A stretch of DNA of 41,490 nucleotides from CALLCD01 sp039817885 (GTDB lineage Bacteria; Pseudomonadota; Alphaproteobacteria; Caulobacterales; Hyphomonadaceae), in the NCBI GenBank assembly GCA_039817885.1, contig JBCBUY010000024.1, positions 1 to 41,490 on the forward strand, read 5' to 3'. This document shows positions 31,640-40,527 of the stretch, piece by piece (position 1 is the stretch's first letter; every line of letters starts with the position of its first letter). The notes under the pieces were generated by a model that was not told the origin of the DNA, searched no databases, and was given only the letters and a program-made list of their open reading frames with translations. A program made the translations under genes and the position numbers.

Positions 31640-32617
31640 ATGCCCCTCGCCTATCCGATCCTTGTTTATACCGGCTGTCTGCTTCTGGCCGTCATCATCG
31701 GCTATGCCATCCGTCGCGGCAGCACATGCGCTGTCGGTGCCGTCTCGGAGCTGGTGTTGAAAAGGCGCGCACGCCGCTTCATGTCGTTTCTACTGTGTAG
31801 CGCGGTGGTGACGCTGGTGCTTCTGCCCGCGGTCTGGCTGCTCCCAGGTCGCGGTGGTCTGTTGCTGCCGAGCTATTCTGCAGCATGGACATCGGCGCTG
31901 GGCGGGGCACTGTTTGGTGTCGGAGCCGTGGTCAACGGGGCTTGTAATTTTGGCACAATAGATAAGTTGGGATGCGGAGAGACGCGTTACCTCTTCCTGT
32001 TTCCAGGATTGCTGGCGGGCACGTCTATGGGTCGGGTCGTAGAGGTTCCCACCCCAGTGGCGACGACAAGTATAATCTCTGATGTCAGTCCGGTTTCCCT
32101 TACATGGGTTGCTGTCTGCCTGGCCATGGCAGCCATCTTTTGGATGGCCAGCATTCGGCGTAAACGGGCGCGGGGCACACCCGGCAAACCCGTCGCGGCC
32201 TATCTCTCGATCATTGGTGGCCTTGGTGCCTTGATCACCTTTGCAGTCGGGCCGTGGCACTATACGCGAATTGCCATTGAGGGATCTTCAATGCCCAGCT
32301 TTGCGAGCCTCGCCGCCCTTGGCCCAATGATTGGTCTTCTGGGTGCGCTGATAACCGGGGCTGTGATTGCGGCGGCTCAGGATAAACGCTTCCAGCTTCG
32401 TGCCCCAACGCTCGGGGGCTCCATCGCCTGTTTTCTAGGTGGGTTTTTGATGGGGGTTGCCATCCTGCTTATCCCGGGAGGCAATGATGGCATGGTTTTG
32501 AGCGGCCTTCCTTCGCTTTCACCATCAGCCGCGGTTGCCTATCCTGCCATGTGTGCGACCATCGCCTTACTGGTCTGGGCGACAAATCGCCGACACAAAG
32601 CGGCTGCCGCAGACTGA
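31640..32617 (+). CDS. YeeE/YedE-family sulfur-compound transporter
   Basis: A 325-residue membrane protein with about nine helices. The conserved cysteine segments are RRGSTCAVGA (near 31) and VNGACNFGTIDKLGCGE (near 99), with a second-half LIPGGNDGM. YeeE/YedE proteins import thiosulfate or related sulfur compounds through cysteine relays. Single-gene members of this length are common, but no sulfur-metabolism genes adjoin it and no TusA partner gene is visible. AGGAG lies close before the ATG. Confidence 0.85.
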   Translation: MPLAYPILVYTGCLLLAVIIGYAIRRGSTCAVGAVSELVLKRRARRFMSFLLCSAVVTLVLLPAVWLLPGRGGLLLPSYSAAWTSALGGALFGVGAVVNGACNFGTIDKLGCGETRYLFLFPGLLAGTSMGRVVEVPTPVATTSIISDVSPVSLTWVAVCLAMAAIFWMASIRRKRARGTPGKPVAAYLSIIGGLGALITFAVGPWHYTRIAIEGSSMPSFASLAALGPMIGLLGALITGAVIAAAQDKRFQLRAPTLGGSIACFLGGFLMGVAILLIPGGNDGMVLSGLPSLSPSAAVAYPAMCATIALLVWATNRRHKAAAAD

Positions 32618-32692
32618 TTGTTATTCAGTGCCCATGGACAATCACACCCAAACAGGCTTCAGGGAGTTGGGGAAAGATCCGGAAAAACACAA

Positions 32693-33418
32693 ATGACCAC
32701 AGAACATCGCCCATCTGGCCGCCTTATTGATGAACTGCGCGCGGTTTCTCTTGAAACCAATGTGACGCGTTATGCGGAGGGGTCGTGTATGGCTAAATTT
32801 GGCAATACGCATGTCCTTTGCACAGCAAGTTGGAGCGACAATGTTCCCGGGTGGATGCGTGGGCGCGGATCTGGATGGGTGACGGGTGAATATGGCATGC
32901 TTCCAAGAGCGACCCATACGCGGGGACGGCGCGAGGCGGCAGCTGGCAAACAATCGGGACGGACACAGGAAATCCAACGTCTGATCGGCCGGTCTTTGCG
33001 GTCGGTCGTTGATCTCACCGCGCTCGGCGAAAATCAGATTACGATCGACTGCGACGTCATTCAGGCCGATGGCGGAACCCGTACAGCGGCGATCACGGGT
33101 GGTTTTGTCGCCCTCGCCCTGGCCTGTCGGTATCTGAAAGACGAAGGGCTGATCAAAAACGACCCCATCCAGAAACAGGCTGCGGCGATTTCCGTCGGAC
33201 TATGGAAAGACCTCCCTGTTTTGGATCTCGACTATGCGGAGGATTCTGGCGGCGAAGGCGATATGAATGTCGTTATGAGCTCCGATGGCGGGTTCATCGA
33301 AGTCCAGGGAACAGGCGAAGAACGCCCGATGACGCGCGCAGAGCTTGAAGAGCTTTTGCGCTTGGCAGAGAAGGGCTGTTCAGACCTGTTTGATGCGCAA
33401 AAAGCGGCCCTCAGCTAA
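32693..33418 (+). CDS. rph: Ribonuclease PH
   Basis: This 241-residue phosphorolytic 3'-5' exoribonuclease trims tRNA 3' ends. The signatures are RPSGRLIDELRAVSLE at the start, EGSCMAKFGNTHVLCTAS, VTGEYGMLPRATHTR, the phosphate-binding KQSGRTQEIQRLIGRSLR and DCDVIQADGGTRTAAITG. Its length is the usual one for the family, and the conserved EVQGTGEE motif is kept as IEVQGTGEERP. The ATG at 32693 excludes a 25-residue upstream extension. In many alphaproteobacteria rph adjoins hrcA or rdgB; here neither is seen. Confidence 0.95.
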   Translation: MTTEHRPSGRLIDELRAVSLETNVTRYAEGSCMAKFGNTHVLCTASWSDNVPGWMRGRGSGWVTGEYGMLPRATHTRGRREAAAGKQSGRTQEIQRLIGRSLRSVVDLTALGENQITIDCDVIQADGGTRTAAITGGFVALALACRYLKDEGLIKNDPIQKQAAAISVGLWKDLPVLDLDYAEDSGGEGDMNVVMSSDGGFIEVQGTGEERPMTRAELEELLRLAEKGCSDLFDAQKAALS

Positions 33419-33483
33419 AAAACGCCTTTTGCAAATCTTGAGATTCTGACCCATGTTGCTCGAAATCGGAGGAAACGAGTAGC

Positions 33484-34911
33484 TTGGCACAACACTCTGC
33501 CGACAAATTGGGCTTGCCAACGAAACTTGCCTACGGGTTCGGTTCGGCGGCCTATGGCGTAAAAGATGGCGGCTTTCTGTATTTCCTTCTCCTGTTTTAC
33601 GGTCAGGTCGTTGGTCTTGAGCCAGCCCTGGTCGGACTGGCCATCCTGATTGCACTGGTCGTTGATGCGATCAGCGACCCTATCGTTGGATATGTCTCCG
33701 ACAATTGGCGGTCGAAGTGGGGTCGACGACACCCCTTTATGTATGCAGCAGCGGTTCCGATCGCGCTGGTCTACTTCCTGGTCTGGAATCCGCCCGATTG
33801 GAGCGATGGCGCGCTGTTCTGGTATCTTCTGTCGACTGCGATCCTCGTTCGAACGTTCATTACCTTTTACGAAACTCCGAGTTCCGCGCTGCTGCCGGAA
33901 CTGACCTCCGACTATCATGAGCGCACTACGCTCCAATCCTTCAGACTGTTCTTTGGATGGTTTGTCGGAAACGCCATGACAATTTTGATGTTCGGGGTCT
34001 TGCTGCGGGAAAACGAGCAGTATGAGGAAGGTATTCAGAATGTTGAAGGGTATGCGACGTATGGCGTGATCGCCTCCATCGTTATTTTGTGCGCCATCAT
34101 GGTCTCCGCACTCGGCACACACCACCACATCCGGCGGCTGCAGCCTCTGCCGCCAGGGCGTGACTTTCGTGTTCTGGCTGCCTTCCGAGAGATATTCGAA
34201 ACGCTCGCCGACCGCTCTTTCACCGCCCTCTTCGTGGCAACGCTTTTCGGCTCTATCGCGACGGGTGTCAGCGGTGCGCTCGCCTTTCAGATGTTGTCTT
34301 TTTTCTGGGAGTTTTCTCAGGATGAGATCTTCATCTGGACGACACTCGTCGTCGTTTCCGCCATCCTTGGGACGACTTTGGCCCCTCGCGTGACCCGGGC
34401 GCTCGGCAAGAAGCGCGCCGTCATCACGCTCGGTATCTTGGCCTTTGGGGCGGCCCCAATACCGATCGTTCTACGGCTTCTGGGGCTCATGCCCCCAAAT
34501 GGTGACCCCATGTTGTTCCCGATTATCGCGATCGTGAACACGCTTGACGTGGCCCTGATCATCGCGCTTCAGGCTGTTCTCTACTCGATGATTGCTGATC
34601 TCGTGGAACAGAGCGAGCTGAAAACGGGGCGGCGGTCTGAAGGCGTATTCTATTCAGCTGTTACATTCACTCGCAAATGCAACCAGGGTCTTGGAGGGTT
34701 TATGGCGGGCGTTGTGCTGACGCTTGTGGCGTTCCCGTCCAATGCGACGCCGGGAGACGTCGACCCGAACACCCTGTGGCAACTTGGGGCCTTCTATGCT
34801 GGCCTTCTTTGGTTGCTCTGGGCAATTATGATCATTGCGGTGGGCCAGTATCGGATTGATCAGTCCGTCCACGAATCTAATCTGGCGGAACTGGCTGAAC
34901 GCCGCGGGTAA
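33484..34911 (+). CDS. GPH-type MFS transporter
   Basis: This 475-residue protein has about twelve membrane helices and belongs to the glycoside-pentoside-hexuronide:cation symporter type of the major facilitator superfamily. LPTKLAYGFGSAAYGVKDG opens it, and VDAISDPIVGYVSDNWRSKWGRRHPFM carries the first cation/loop motif (Asp in DPIVG). YETPSSALLPELTSDYHERT is the following conserved stretch. Many such proteins carry sugars, but the substrate is unknown. It starts with TTG at 33484, with GGAGGA ten bases upstream. Confidence 0.87.
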   Translation: MAQHSADKLGLPTKLAYGFGSAAYGVKDGGFLYFLLLFYGQVVGLEPALVGLAILIALVVDAISDPIVGYVSDNWRSKWGRRHPFMYAAAVPIALVYFLVWNPPDWSDGALFWYLLSTAILVRTFITFYETPSSALLPELTSDYHERTTLQSFRLFFGWFVGNAMTILMFGVLLRENEQYEEGIQNVEGYATYGVIASIVILCAIMVSALGTHHHIRRLQPLPPGRDFRVLAAFREIFETLADRSFTALFVATLFGSIATGVSGALAFQMLSFFWEFSQDEIFIWTTLVVVSAILGTTLAPRVTRALGKKRAVITLGILAFGAAPIPIVLRLLGLMPPNGDPMLFPIIAIVNTLDVALIIALQAVLYSMIADLVEQSELKTGRRSEGVFYSAVTFTRKCNQGLGGFMAGVVLTLVAFPSNATPGDVDPNTLWQLGAFYAGLLWLLWAIMIIAVGQYRIDQSVHESNLAELAERRG

Positions 34912-35177
34912 GATTAGGCATACACGCCGCTGACAGACGCATCTGCCTGCATAGGTTGCGAAATATCGGCATTCTATATGCAAAAAAGTGCCAAATTCGC
35001 CCGGTACACTGTCTCTTGCCCACCGGTTATCCTTGATCTGGCTTTCAACGCCCGATAATAGTGTGAGCGTAGAGTTGCGCAACTTAGGCGTACAAATATA
35101 ATATATTTAAGTTGAAAGACCGCGGGGGAGTAGAGGTTTTTTCAACCAGGAGAGTAGTTCTTTAAGGGGGAACGATT
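34912..35177 (+). promoter_or_regulatory. AT-rich regulatory interval before the XRE gene
   Basis: About 265 bp with no gene. A perfect TATAAT lies at 35097-35102. About 16 bp upstream is TTGCGC (35075-35080), within a perfect 12-bp palindrome AGTTGCGCAACT (35073-35084), which could be the operator of the promoter. Further down, GTTGAAA (35111-35117) and TTTCAAC (35140-35146) form a 7-bp inverted repeat in the untranslated leader. AAGGGGG lies seven bases before the TTG start at 35178. Confidence 0.5.
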
Positions 35178-35576
35178 TTGACTAATGAGGCAATAAAACA
35201 GCCCACAGACATAGACAGACATGTGGGAATGCAAGTGCGAACTGCGCGGCGAGAGCTTAAGCTGACGCAGGAAGCGCTTGGCAAAATGCTGAATATCACC
35301 TTCCAGCAAGTCCAAAAATATGAGCGAGGCGTCAATCGTATCTCGTCCGGCAAGCTCTATGAAATTGCGCACGTCCTGAAACGACCATTGAGTTTCTTTT
35401 ATCCCGATCAAATCGGCGAGATCGACGAAGATATGGAGCGTAGCGAAGCCTTAAGGCGGACCGATCTCCAAAAAGACTGTCGCAATCTAATTGATCAGAT
35501 TACGGACATTGACGATCTTGAGGCTCTGCACCGGATCATCAAACATTCCGTGCGGGAATTAGAGCCAGCCGCTTAA
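35178..35576 (+). CDS. XRE-family DNA-binding regulator
   Basis: A 132-residue protein with an N-terminal Cro/CI helix-turn-helix (about 16-72): VGMQVRTARRELKLTQEALG, ITFQQVQKYERGVNRISSG, and LKRPLSFFYP. The C-terminal part is acidic and helical. This stand-alone type is widespread in alphaproteobacteria, often in several copies. It starts with TTG, supported by AAGGGGG. The palindrome at 35073 and the perfect TATAAT before it suggest a strong, autoregulated promoter. The target genes are unknown. Confidence 0.82.
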   Translation: MTNEAIKQPTDIDRHVGMQVRTARRELKLTQEALGKMLNITFQQVQKYERGVNRISSGKLYEIAHVLKRPLSFFYPDQIGEIDEDMERSEALRRTDLQKDCRNLIDQITDIDDLEALHRIIKHSVRELEPAA

Positions 35577-35592
35577 CCCAGCTCGTCTGCTT

Positions 35593-37110
35593 CTATACGA
35601 GTGACAACGTGTTGACCTCACCCTCGGTGGTGAGGACAACATGGCGGCCAATGCTGGTTTCCTCTCTGTCGATCTGGCTCAGCAAGTCCGCATCATGGCT
35701 TGATGCGATCAAGCGATCGCCCTCGACGGTGCGAACAAATGCGATGGCTTGGGCTGGCGCGCCGCGACGACGTATAAGCGTGTAGGTCTCTATTGTTCCT
35801 TCCGCGGGGCCAGATATCGGCGACAGTGTATGCTCCGGCTTGGCTGGCGGATCGGCCGGAACAAACTCCCCTGGCCTGTCGGTTGAATAAATGCCGGCGG
35901 CTTCTTTGGTCATCCAACCGCCATTGGCAAGGACTAATCCTTTCGCCGATGGCTTGGATGTGCAAGCTCCATACATGCTTGCAATGGCGTGCAGAGAGTA
36001 GTTGTTCCCAGGTCCACCAAAAAAGGGAAGACCGCCCGTGAGCGTCAAAGACCGTGTTTCCGTCTGCGGATCAATACCCAGGGCGGAACACGCACTCAAC
36101 ACCGCGCAAGGAAAGCATGAATAGAGATCAAGGAGAGACAGGTCATCTGGTGTGCACGCCGCCTGCTCAAGCGCGCGTGCAATAGCGGTGTCCATGGCCC
36201 AGGATCCATCAAGGCGTGGACGCTCCGAAATATTTGCGTCGGCGGCTTCGCCTGCCCCATGCAAATACACGCGCGCGCGTGCGGGAATACCAAATTCATC
36301 AGCTTTCGCCTCTGACATGATCAGGACCGCGGCGGCCTGATTTACGGCGTCCTGCGCCATGTGCCATTTCAAGAAAGGGTCCGCGAACGGATAGTTCTCT
36401 TTGGATGGTTCGGACAGGAAGTCGATGCTTCTGGCCTCGCCAAATTGGGCATAGGGGTTTTGCGCTGCCGTCTCGGAAAATGGTTTGAAGAGTTCTGACA
36501 TGGTTCGGCGGTGCTGCGACCGGGTTTCGCCATCCCGGGCAGCGATGGCATTTTCAAACAGGGCATAGAAAAAGGCCGGTGTGACAAGTCCGTGCTTGAT
36601 CTCCGCACGGCTGAGCAGCATGTCGCCCATGCCGCGGTCGTCGAGTTGGCCGCCGGTTTCGTCGGAGAGATCAATTTTTATGTCCGCCCGCCGCGCAGTC
36701 TTTGCTGCGCCAATCACTTCCGCACCGGTTATGAGGGCTATGGCGCTGTCACCAGCATGGATGCGGGCAGCCATTTCGTTGACCAGACTTTGAGGGCTTT
36801 GACCGCCAGTCGAGGCATAAATGGCGCGGGCGGGATCGGCCCCGATCCCCTTGGCGACGGCCCGAGGCAAATTCTCTGCGCGGCCATAGGGATAGGGATA
36901 ATTCGGAATGGAATCATCAAATATGCGGACCATGGCGATGGTATCGATCGCTGCTGCAAGTGCCTGTTGAGAAAAGCCCGACAGGGCTGTCTGGGCGGCC
37001 TCCGTCGCAAGAGAGACGTAGCTTGGTGCAGCAGAGGCGCCTTGGTCGGCGGTCCAATGACTGACGGCCTGTCCTGCCCCAACCAATACAGGCATGTTTC
37101 CCTTTGACAT
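35593..37110 (-). CDS. Thiolase-like protein type 1 without the usual nucleophilic cysteine
   Basis: A 505-residue thiolase-fold protein, often annotated as acetyl-CoA acetyltransferase. The position of the N-terminal catalytic Cys reads YASTGGQSPQSLVNEM without cysteine. LDLYSCFPCAVLSACSALG (about 320) and LANGGWMTKEAAGIYS are family segments. The C-terminal 90 residues, EGTIETYTLIRRRGAPAQA onward, resemble the extra OB-like domain of thiolase-like protein type 1. Thiolysis by the classic route is therefore doubtful. The ATG at 37110 has CAGGAG upstream. It may act in fatty-acid or sterol-side-chain metabolism, near a CoA-transferase set at 38031-39773. Confidence 0.8.
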   Translation of the reverse strand: MSKGNMPVLVGAGQAVSHWTADQGASAAPSYVSLATEAAQTALSGFSQQALAAAIDTIAMVRIFDDSIPNYPYPYGRAENLPRAVAKGIGADPARAIYASTGGQSPQSLVNEMAARIHAGDSAIALITGAEVIGAAKTARRADIKIDLSDETGGQLDDRGMGDMLLSRAEIKHGLVTPAFFYALFENAIAARDGETRSQHRRTMSELFKPFSETAAQNPYAQFGEARSIDFLSEPSKENYPFADPFLKWHMAQDAVNQAAAVLIMSEAKADEFGIPARARVYLHGAGEAADANISERPRLDGSWAMDTAIARALEQAACTPDDLSLLDLYSCFPCAVLSACSALGIDPQTETRSLTLTGGLPFFGGPGNNYSLHAIASMYGACTSKPSAKGLVLANGGWMTKEAAGIYSTDRPGEFVPADPPAKPEHTLSPISGPAEGTIETYTLIRRRGAPAQAIAFVRTVEGDRLIASSHDADLLSQIDREETSIGRHVVLTTEGEVNTLSLV

Positions 37111-37267
37111 CGCTTTGGCTCCTGGGTCGTCCTTGTGATGTATCGTCTTAGAGACACGGCGCTTCAGATCAATGGGTGACGCAGGGCCAACACAAATCTG
37201 ACCTTCCATGAAATTTCCTCATTTGGTTTACCGCCCATTGAGTGTTTTCGCGTAGCCAGGGTTTATT

Positions 37268-38026
37268 ATGGAAACAGTTCAGGAATCCGGGGGGGCGAGC
37301 CGGAGACCCATGCTGAGTGCATTTGGGATGTTTTTCGCTGTTAACGCAGCGGCATTGTCCCTCGCAACCATCTGGATCTGGCACGCTTGGCAACTTGGCG
37401 AGATTAGCTCGGCCGGGGCCATACTCCGATTCACCCTTACGGTGACCGCGTGTGTCGCCTTCCCCATCGGTGCGTATGCCGCCGGACACCTCATTGATAT
37501 CGAGGCCATCCGACGGAAGCTGCTTGCGCTCGACGCCGTCGACGATCTGACCGGCCTGCTCAAGCCGCGCTTCTTCCAACTTGTGCTCGAAGATGAGTTA
37601 GCCCGCGTTATCAGGACGGGTCGCCCCAGCGCCGTGGTCGTCTTCGAGATCGACAAATTCTACGATATCCGCGATCGATTTGGACATGAGTTCTCTGATG
37701 CGATGCAAATACAGGTCGCTCAAGCGGCCCACCGCTCCCTCCGAGGGCCGTTCGACAAAATGGCGCGATCAAATGGAAACCGTTTTTTTGCGCTCCTTCA
37801 CGACGTGTCGGTGGCAAAAGCCGAAGAGATCGCTGACCGAATAAAGGACGTGGTGGCTGAGACGACGATCAGTCATCTCGGGGCGTCAACCTACATCACC
37901 CTGAGCATGGGATATACAAGCATCGGTCCGCAGACCAATGTCGACGACGCCCTCGGTCTGGCCGAGAATGGCCTGACAAAAGCGAAGCGGTTCCGGGGCA
38001 ACAAGACCTGCAATGGTCGGTACTGA
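37268..38026 (+). CDS. Membrane GGDEF protein with degenerate active site
   Basis: A 252-residue protein with two membrane helices (about 17-39 and 48-72) and a GGDEF domain (about 85-245). DDLTGLLKPRFF is conserved, but the substrate motif reads FEIDKFYDIRDRFGHEFSDA and the GGDEF signature is NGNRF (169-173). Diguanylate cyclase activity is therefore unlikely. The closing helix LGLAENGLTKAKRFRGNK is as in the family. It may bind a nucleotide or a partner. It is divergent from the thiolase-like gene and converges with the CoA-transferase set, four bases from its stop. Confidence 0.82.
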   Translation: METVQESGGASRRPMLSAFGMFFAVNAAALSLATIWIWHAWQLGEISSAGAILRFTLTVTACVAFPIGAYAAGHLIDIEAIRRKLLALDAVDDLTGLLKPRFFQLVLEDELARVIRTGRPSAVVVFEIDKFYDIRDRFGHEFSDAMQIQVAQAAHRSLRGPFDKMARSNGNRFFALLHDVSVAKAEEIADRIKDVVAETTISHLGASTYITLSMGYTSIGPQTNVDDALGLAENGLTKAKRFRGNKTCNGRY

Positions 38027-38030
38027 GGGG

Positions 38031-38660
38031 TTATCCGACCAGGGTCGCATCGGTCTTCGCGGCTATCTCCTCCATTGCCACTTCCGGGGCGAGCTCCACC
38101 ACCTTCAATCCACCGTCGACGACATCAAATACGCCAAGGTCGGTGATAATTCGATCAATGCAGGCCTTGCCAGTCAGCGGAAGCGTGCACGCTTTTAGGA
38201 GCTTTGACTCACCTTTGCGATTGGTGTGATCCATTGTGACGATACACCGCTTCACGCCGGCGACGAGATCCATGGCACCGCCCATGCCTTTGACCATTTT
38301 CCCGGGAATCATCCAATTGGCGAGATCACCATTTTCGGCCACCTCCATGGCACCGAGAATCGACAGATCGATGTGCCCCCCGCGGATCATGGCGAAACTG
38401 GCAGCGCTGTCGAAGAAGCTCGATCGGGGCAGCGTGGTGATGGTTTGCTTGCCGGCGTTGATGAGGTCGGCGTCAACTTCATCTTCGGTCGGGAACGGCC
38501 CCATGCCCAGCATGCCATTTTCAGATTGAAGCGTGACGTCGACCCCTTCGGGAATATGATTGGCTACCAATGTCGGGATGCCGATACCGAGATTGACGTA
38601 GAACCCATCTTCCAGTTCTTCGGCGGCGCGCTTGGCCATATCGTCTCGTGTCCAGGGCAT
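38031..38660 (-). CDS. CoA-transferase subunit B (3-oxoacid CoA-transferase type)
   Basis: This 209-residue catalytic subunit has FYVNLGIGIPTLVANHIP near the start and the active-site SENGMLGMGPFP with nucleophilic Glu47. The later GGAMDLVAGVKRCIVTMDHT also belongs to the family. It transfers CoA between a donor such as succinyl-CoA and a 3-oxoacid, opening acetoacetate-type substrates for thiolysis. AGGAG overlaps the stop of the upstream SnoaL gene, so translation is coupled. Subunit A is at 39075. Confidence 0.93.
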   Translation of the reverse strand: MPWTRDDMAKRAAEELEDGFYVNLGIGIPTLVANHIPEGVDVTLQSENGMLGMGPFPTEDEVDADLINAGKQTITTLPRSSFFDSAASFAMIRGGHIDLSILGAMEVAENGDLANWMIPGKMVKGMGGAMDLVAGVKRCIVTMDHTNRKGESKLLKACTLPLTGKACIDRIITDLGVFDVVDGGLKVVELAPEVAMEEIAAKTDATLVG

Positions 38661-38669
38661 GGTGGTCTC

Positions 38670-39068
38670 CTAAGTATAGGCCGTGTCAGCGTTGCAATAG
38701 ATGCGAATACGGTTGACGCGCCCGGCGGCGTTCCGCGAGATAAACTCTGTCGCGGGAATGGGCGTCTGCTTGCCGCTGGGAATTGTATAGTGGTGGATGG
38801 TTTCCAAAGCGAAGTCGTGGTCATCGCCGAGGATCATCAAGGGTTCGTGGACCATGTCGGCAAGACTCGTCCATATGGAGCCGAGCATCATCAGCACATT
38901 GGCCTTGCCGTCCATCACGGGGATGTAGTTCATACGCAGCGAGCAATCGTCGGCAAGGAAGTCGCCATAGGCCTCAATATCGCGCGCATCGATCGTTCCG
39001 AGATAAGATTGAAGCCAAGCAAACCCATCCGGTGACAAATCATTGCGGGTGAGGCTGTCGAGCTTCAT
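38670..39068 (-). CDS. SnoaL/NTF2-like protein between the CoA-transferase subunits
   Basis: A 132-residue NTF2-fold protein. NDLSPDGFAWLQSYLGTIDARDIEAYGDFLADDCSLRMNY is the usual opening of SnoaL/limonene-epoxide-hydrolase-like proteins, with a cone-shaped pocket that can act as isomerase, hydrolase or binding site. It begins six bases after the stop of subunit A and ends nine bases before the start of subunit B, so the three genes form one translational unit. A role on the CoA-transferase substrate is inferred from position only. Confidence 0.75.
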   Translation of the reverse strand: MKLDSLTRNDLSPDGFAWLQSYLGTIDARDIEAYGDFLADDCSLRMNYIPVMDGKANVLMMLGSIWTSLADMVHEPLMILGDDHDFALETIHHYTIPSGKQTPIPATEFISRNAAGRVNRIRIYCNADTAYT

Positions 39069-39074
39069 GTCGGC

Positions 39075-39773
39075 TCACCCCTCACTTAGGGTGAGCTGTT
39101 CGATGCGCTTTTCGTGCTCGCCCTGCAGGACACGTTGGACAAAGACACCAGGTGTATGAATCTGATCTGGATCGAGAGATCCGACCGGTACGATTTCCTC
39201 AACTTCGGCGACCGTCACTTTGCCAGCCATGGCCATGAGCGGGTTGAAGTTTCGCGCTGTTGCCCTGTAAACAAGATTGCCCTGCGCATCCCCTTTCCAA
39301 GCTTTGACGATGGACAGGTCGGCAATGAGCCCCCTCTCCATGATATAAGTTTCGCCGTCGAATTCTTTGTGTTCCTTGCCCTCGGCGATGACAGTGCCGA
39401 CGCCTGTCTTGGTGAAAAACCCAGGTATGCCCGCGCCCCCTGCCCGGCATCGCTCCGCGAGGGTGCCTTGGGGGTTGAACTCCAGCTCGAGCTCGCCGGC
39501 TAGGTATTGGCGCTCGAACTCTTTGTTCTCGCCGACATAGGATGAAATCATCTTCTTGACCTGCTTGTTCTCAAGCAGAACGCCAAGGCCAAACCCATCT
39601 ACACCGGCATTGTTGGAAATGATGGTGAGATCTTTGGTGCCCGCCTGCCGCAGGGCAGCGATCGCAAGCTCAGGAATCCCGCAAAGCCCGAACCCGCCGG
39701 ACATAATGATCATGCCGTCGAACAGATATCCCTCCAGGGCCGCGGCCGCGTCGGGGAAGACTTTGTTGGCCAT
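39075..39773 (-). CDS. CoA-transferase subunit A (3-oxoacid CoA-transferase type)
   Basis: This 232-residue subunit has the conserved SGGFGLCGIPELAIAAL (25-41), the NNAGVDGFGLGVLLEN stretch and a GELELEFNPQGTLAERCRAGGAGIPGF region that forms the CoA-binding side of the heterodimer. LSIVKAWKGDAQGNLVYRATARNFNP follows, as in scoA-type proteins. The ATG at 39773 has GAGGAG nine bases upstream and is chosen over the TTG at 39779. It is the first gene of the A-SnoaL-B unit. Confidence 0.93.
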   Translation of the reverse strand: MANKVFPDAAAALEGYLFDGMIIMSGGFGLCGIPELAIAALRQAGTKDLTIISNNAGVDGFGLGVLLENKQVKKMISSYVGENKEFERQYLAGELELEFNPQGTLAERCRAGGAGIPGFFTKTGVGTVIAEGKEHKEFDGETYIMERGLIADLSIVKAWKGDAQGNLVYRATARNFNPLMAMAGKVTVAEVEEIVPVGSLDPDQIHTPGVFVQRVLQGEHEKRIEQLTLSEG

Positions 39774-39984
39774 GGTCAAGCGCTCCTCAGCTCGGGGTCG
39801 TTAGATGATAGGTTGCGTGACATGTTGCAGGTCTCCAAGCAAGAGCCTGCGTTTTCGGTTTTGATCACAGAGTTAGAAAATTGCCCGTTGCGATCCATGG
39901 TACGCCGGGGACCAGGGCCGGGCTGAAGACCAATCCGATCCATGCCGGCCCGACATTCGTGCTGACATCTAGGACGGGACCGGT

Positions 39985-40527
39985 TCAGTCCGATGCCGGT
40001 GGTTTGTGGATACGGCAATCATATCGGCGAATTGTGAACGCATAGTCGTTCTTATCATCCGCTTTGTGGGGCCTCTCCCACACTTCTTGCCAGCGGTCAG
40101 CGTTCATCGTGGGAAACACGACATCGCCGTCGGGTTCAGCCTCAACGTCAGTCACATATAGGCGGTCGGAGATCGGCAAGGCCCGCGCATAAATGCTCGC
40201 GCCGCCAATGATAAAGATCTCATCCACGCCATCGCGCCGGGCAATGCTGCGGGCCGCGTTGACGGCCACACCAAGACTCGAGTAAACGCGCGCGCCCTTG
40301 GCCGCGTAGTTCCAGTTTCGGCTAATCACGATATTGGCGCGATTTGGCAGAGGCCGAACCGGCAGACTCTCCCAAGTCTTCCGCCCCATGATTATGGGCT
40401 TCCCGCTGGTGACGTTCTTGAAGAAAGCAAGATCCGCGGCCAGTCGCCAGGGAAGCTGTCCTTCGTTACCGATTACACCATTGCGCGCCTTGGCGACGAT
40501 GATGCAATTTCGTATGTCCGTAGCCAA
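39985..40527 (-). CDS. folA: Dihydrofolate reductase
   Basis: This 180-residue enzyme regenerates tetrahydrofolate with NADPH. NGVIGNEGQLPWRLAADLAFF contains catalytic Asp32, followed by the cofactor-site IIMGRKTWESLP and IFIIGGASIYARAL. The closing strands around VEAEPDGDVVFP are typical. It is the plain chromosomal type, of normal length. thyA lies 0.8 kb away on the same strand, with a transporter gene on the other strand between them. The frame is complete, and the start at 40527 is the first available. Confidence 0.95.
   Translation of the reverse strand: MATDIRNCIIVAKARNGVIGNEGQLPWRLAADLAFFKNVTSGKPIIMGRKTWESLPVRPLPNRANIVISRNWNYAAKGARVYSSLGVAVNAARSIARRDGVDEIFIIGGASIYARALPISDRLYVTDVEAEPDGDVVFPTMNADRWQEVWERPHKADDKNDYAFTIRRYDCRIHKPPASD

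Noticed and set aside
33415..34128. Minus-strand frame of 237 codons across the MFS transporter
   Set aside because: It is antisense to transmembrane coding sequence with charged, low-information composition.
36511..37107. Plus-strand frame opposite the thiolase-like gene
   Set aside because: It lies wholly within a conserved gene and has no start signals.
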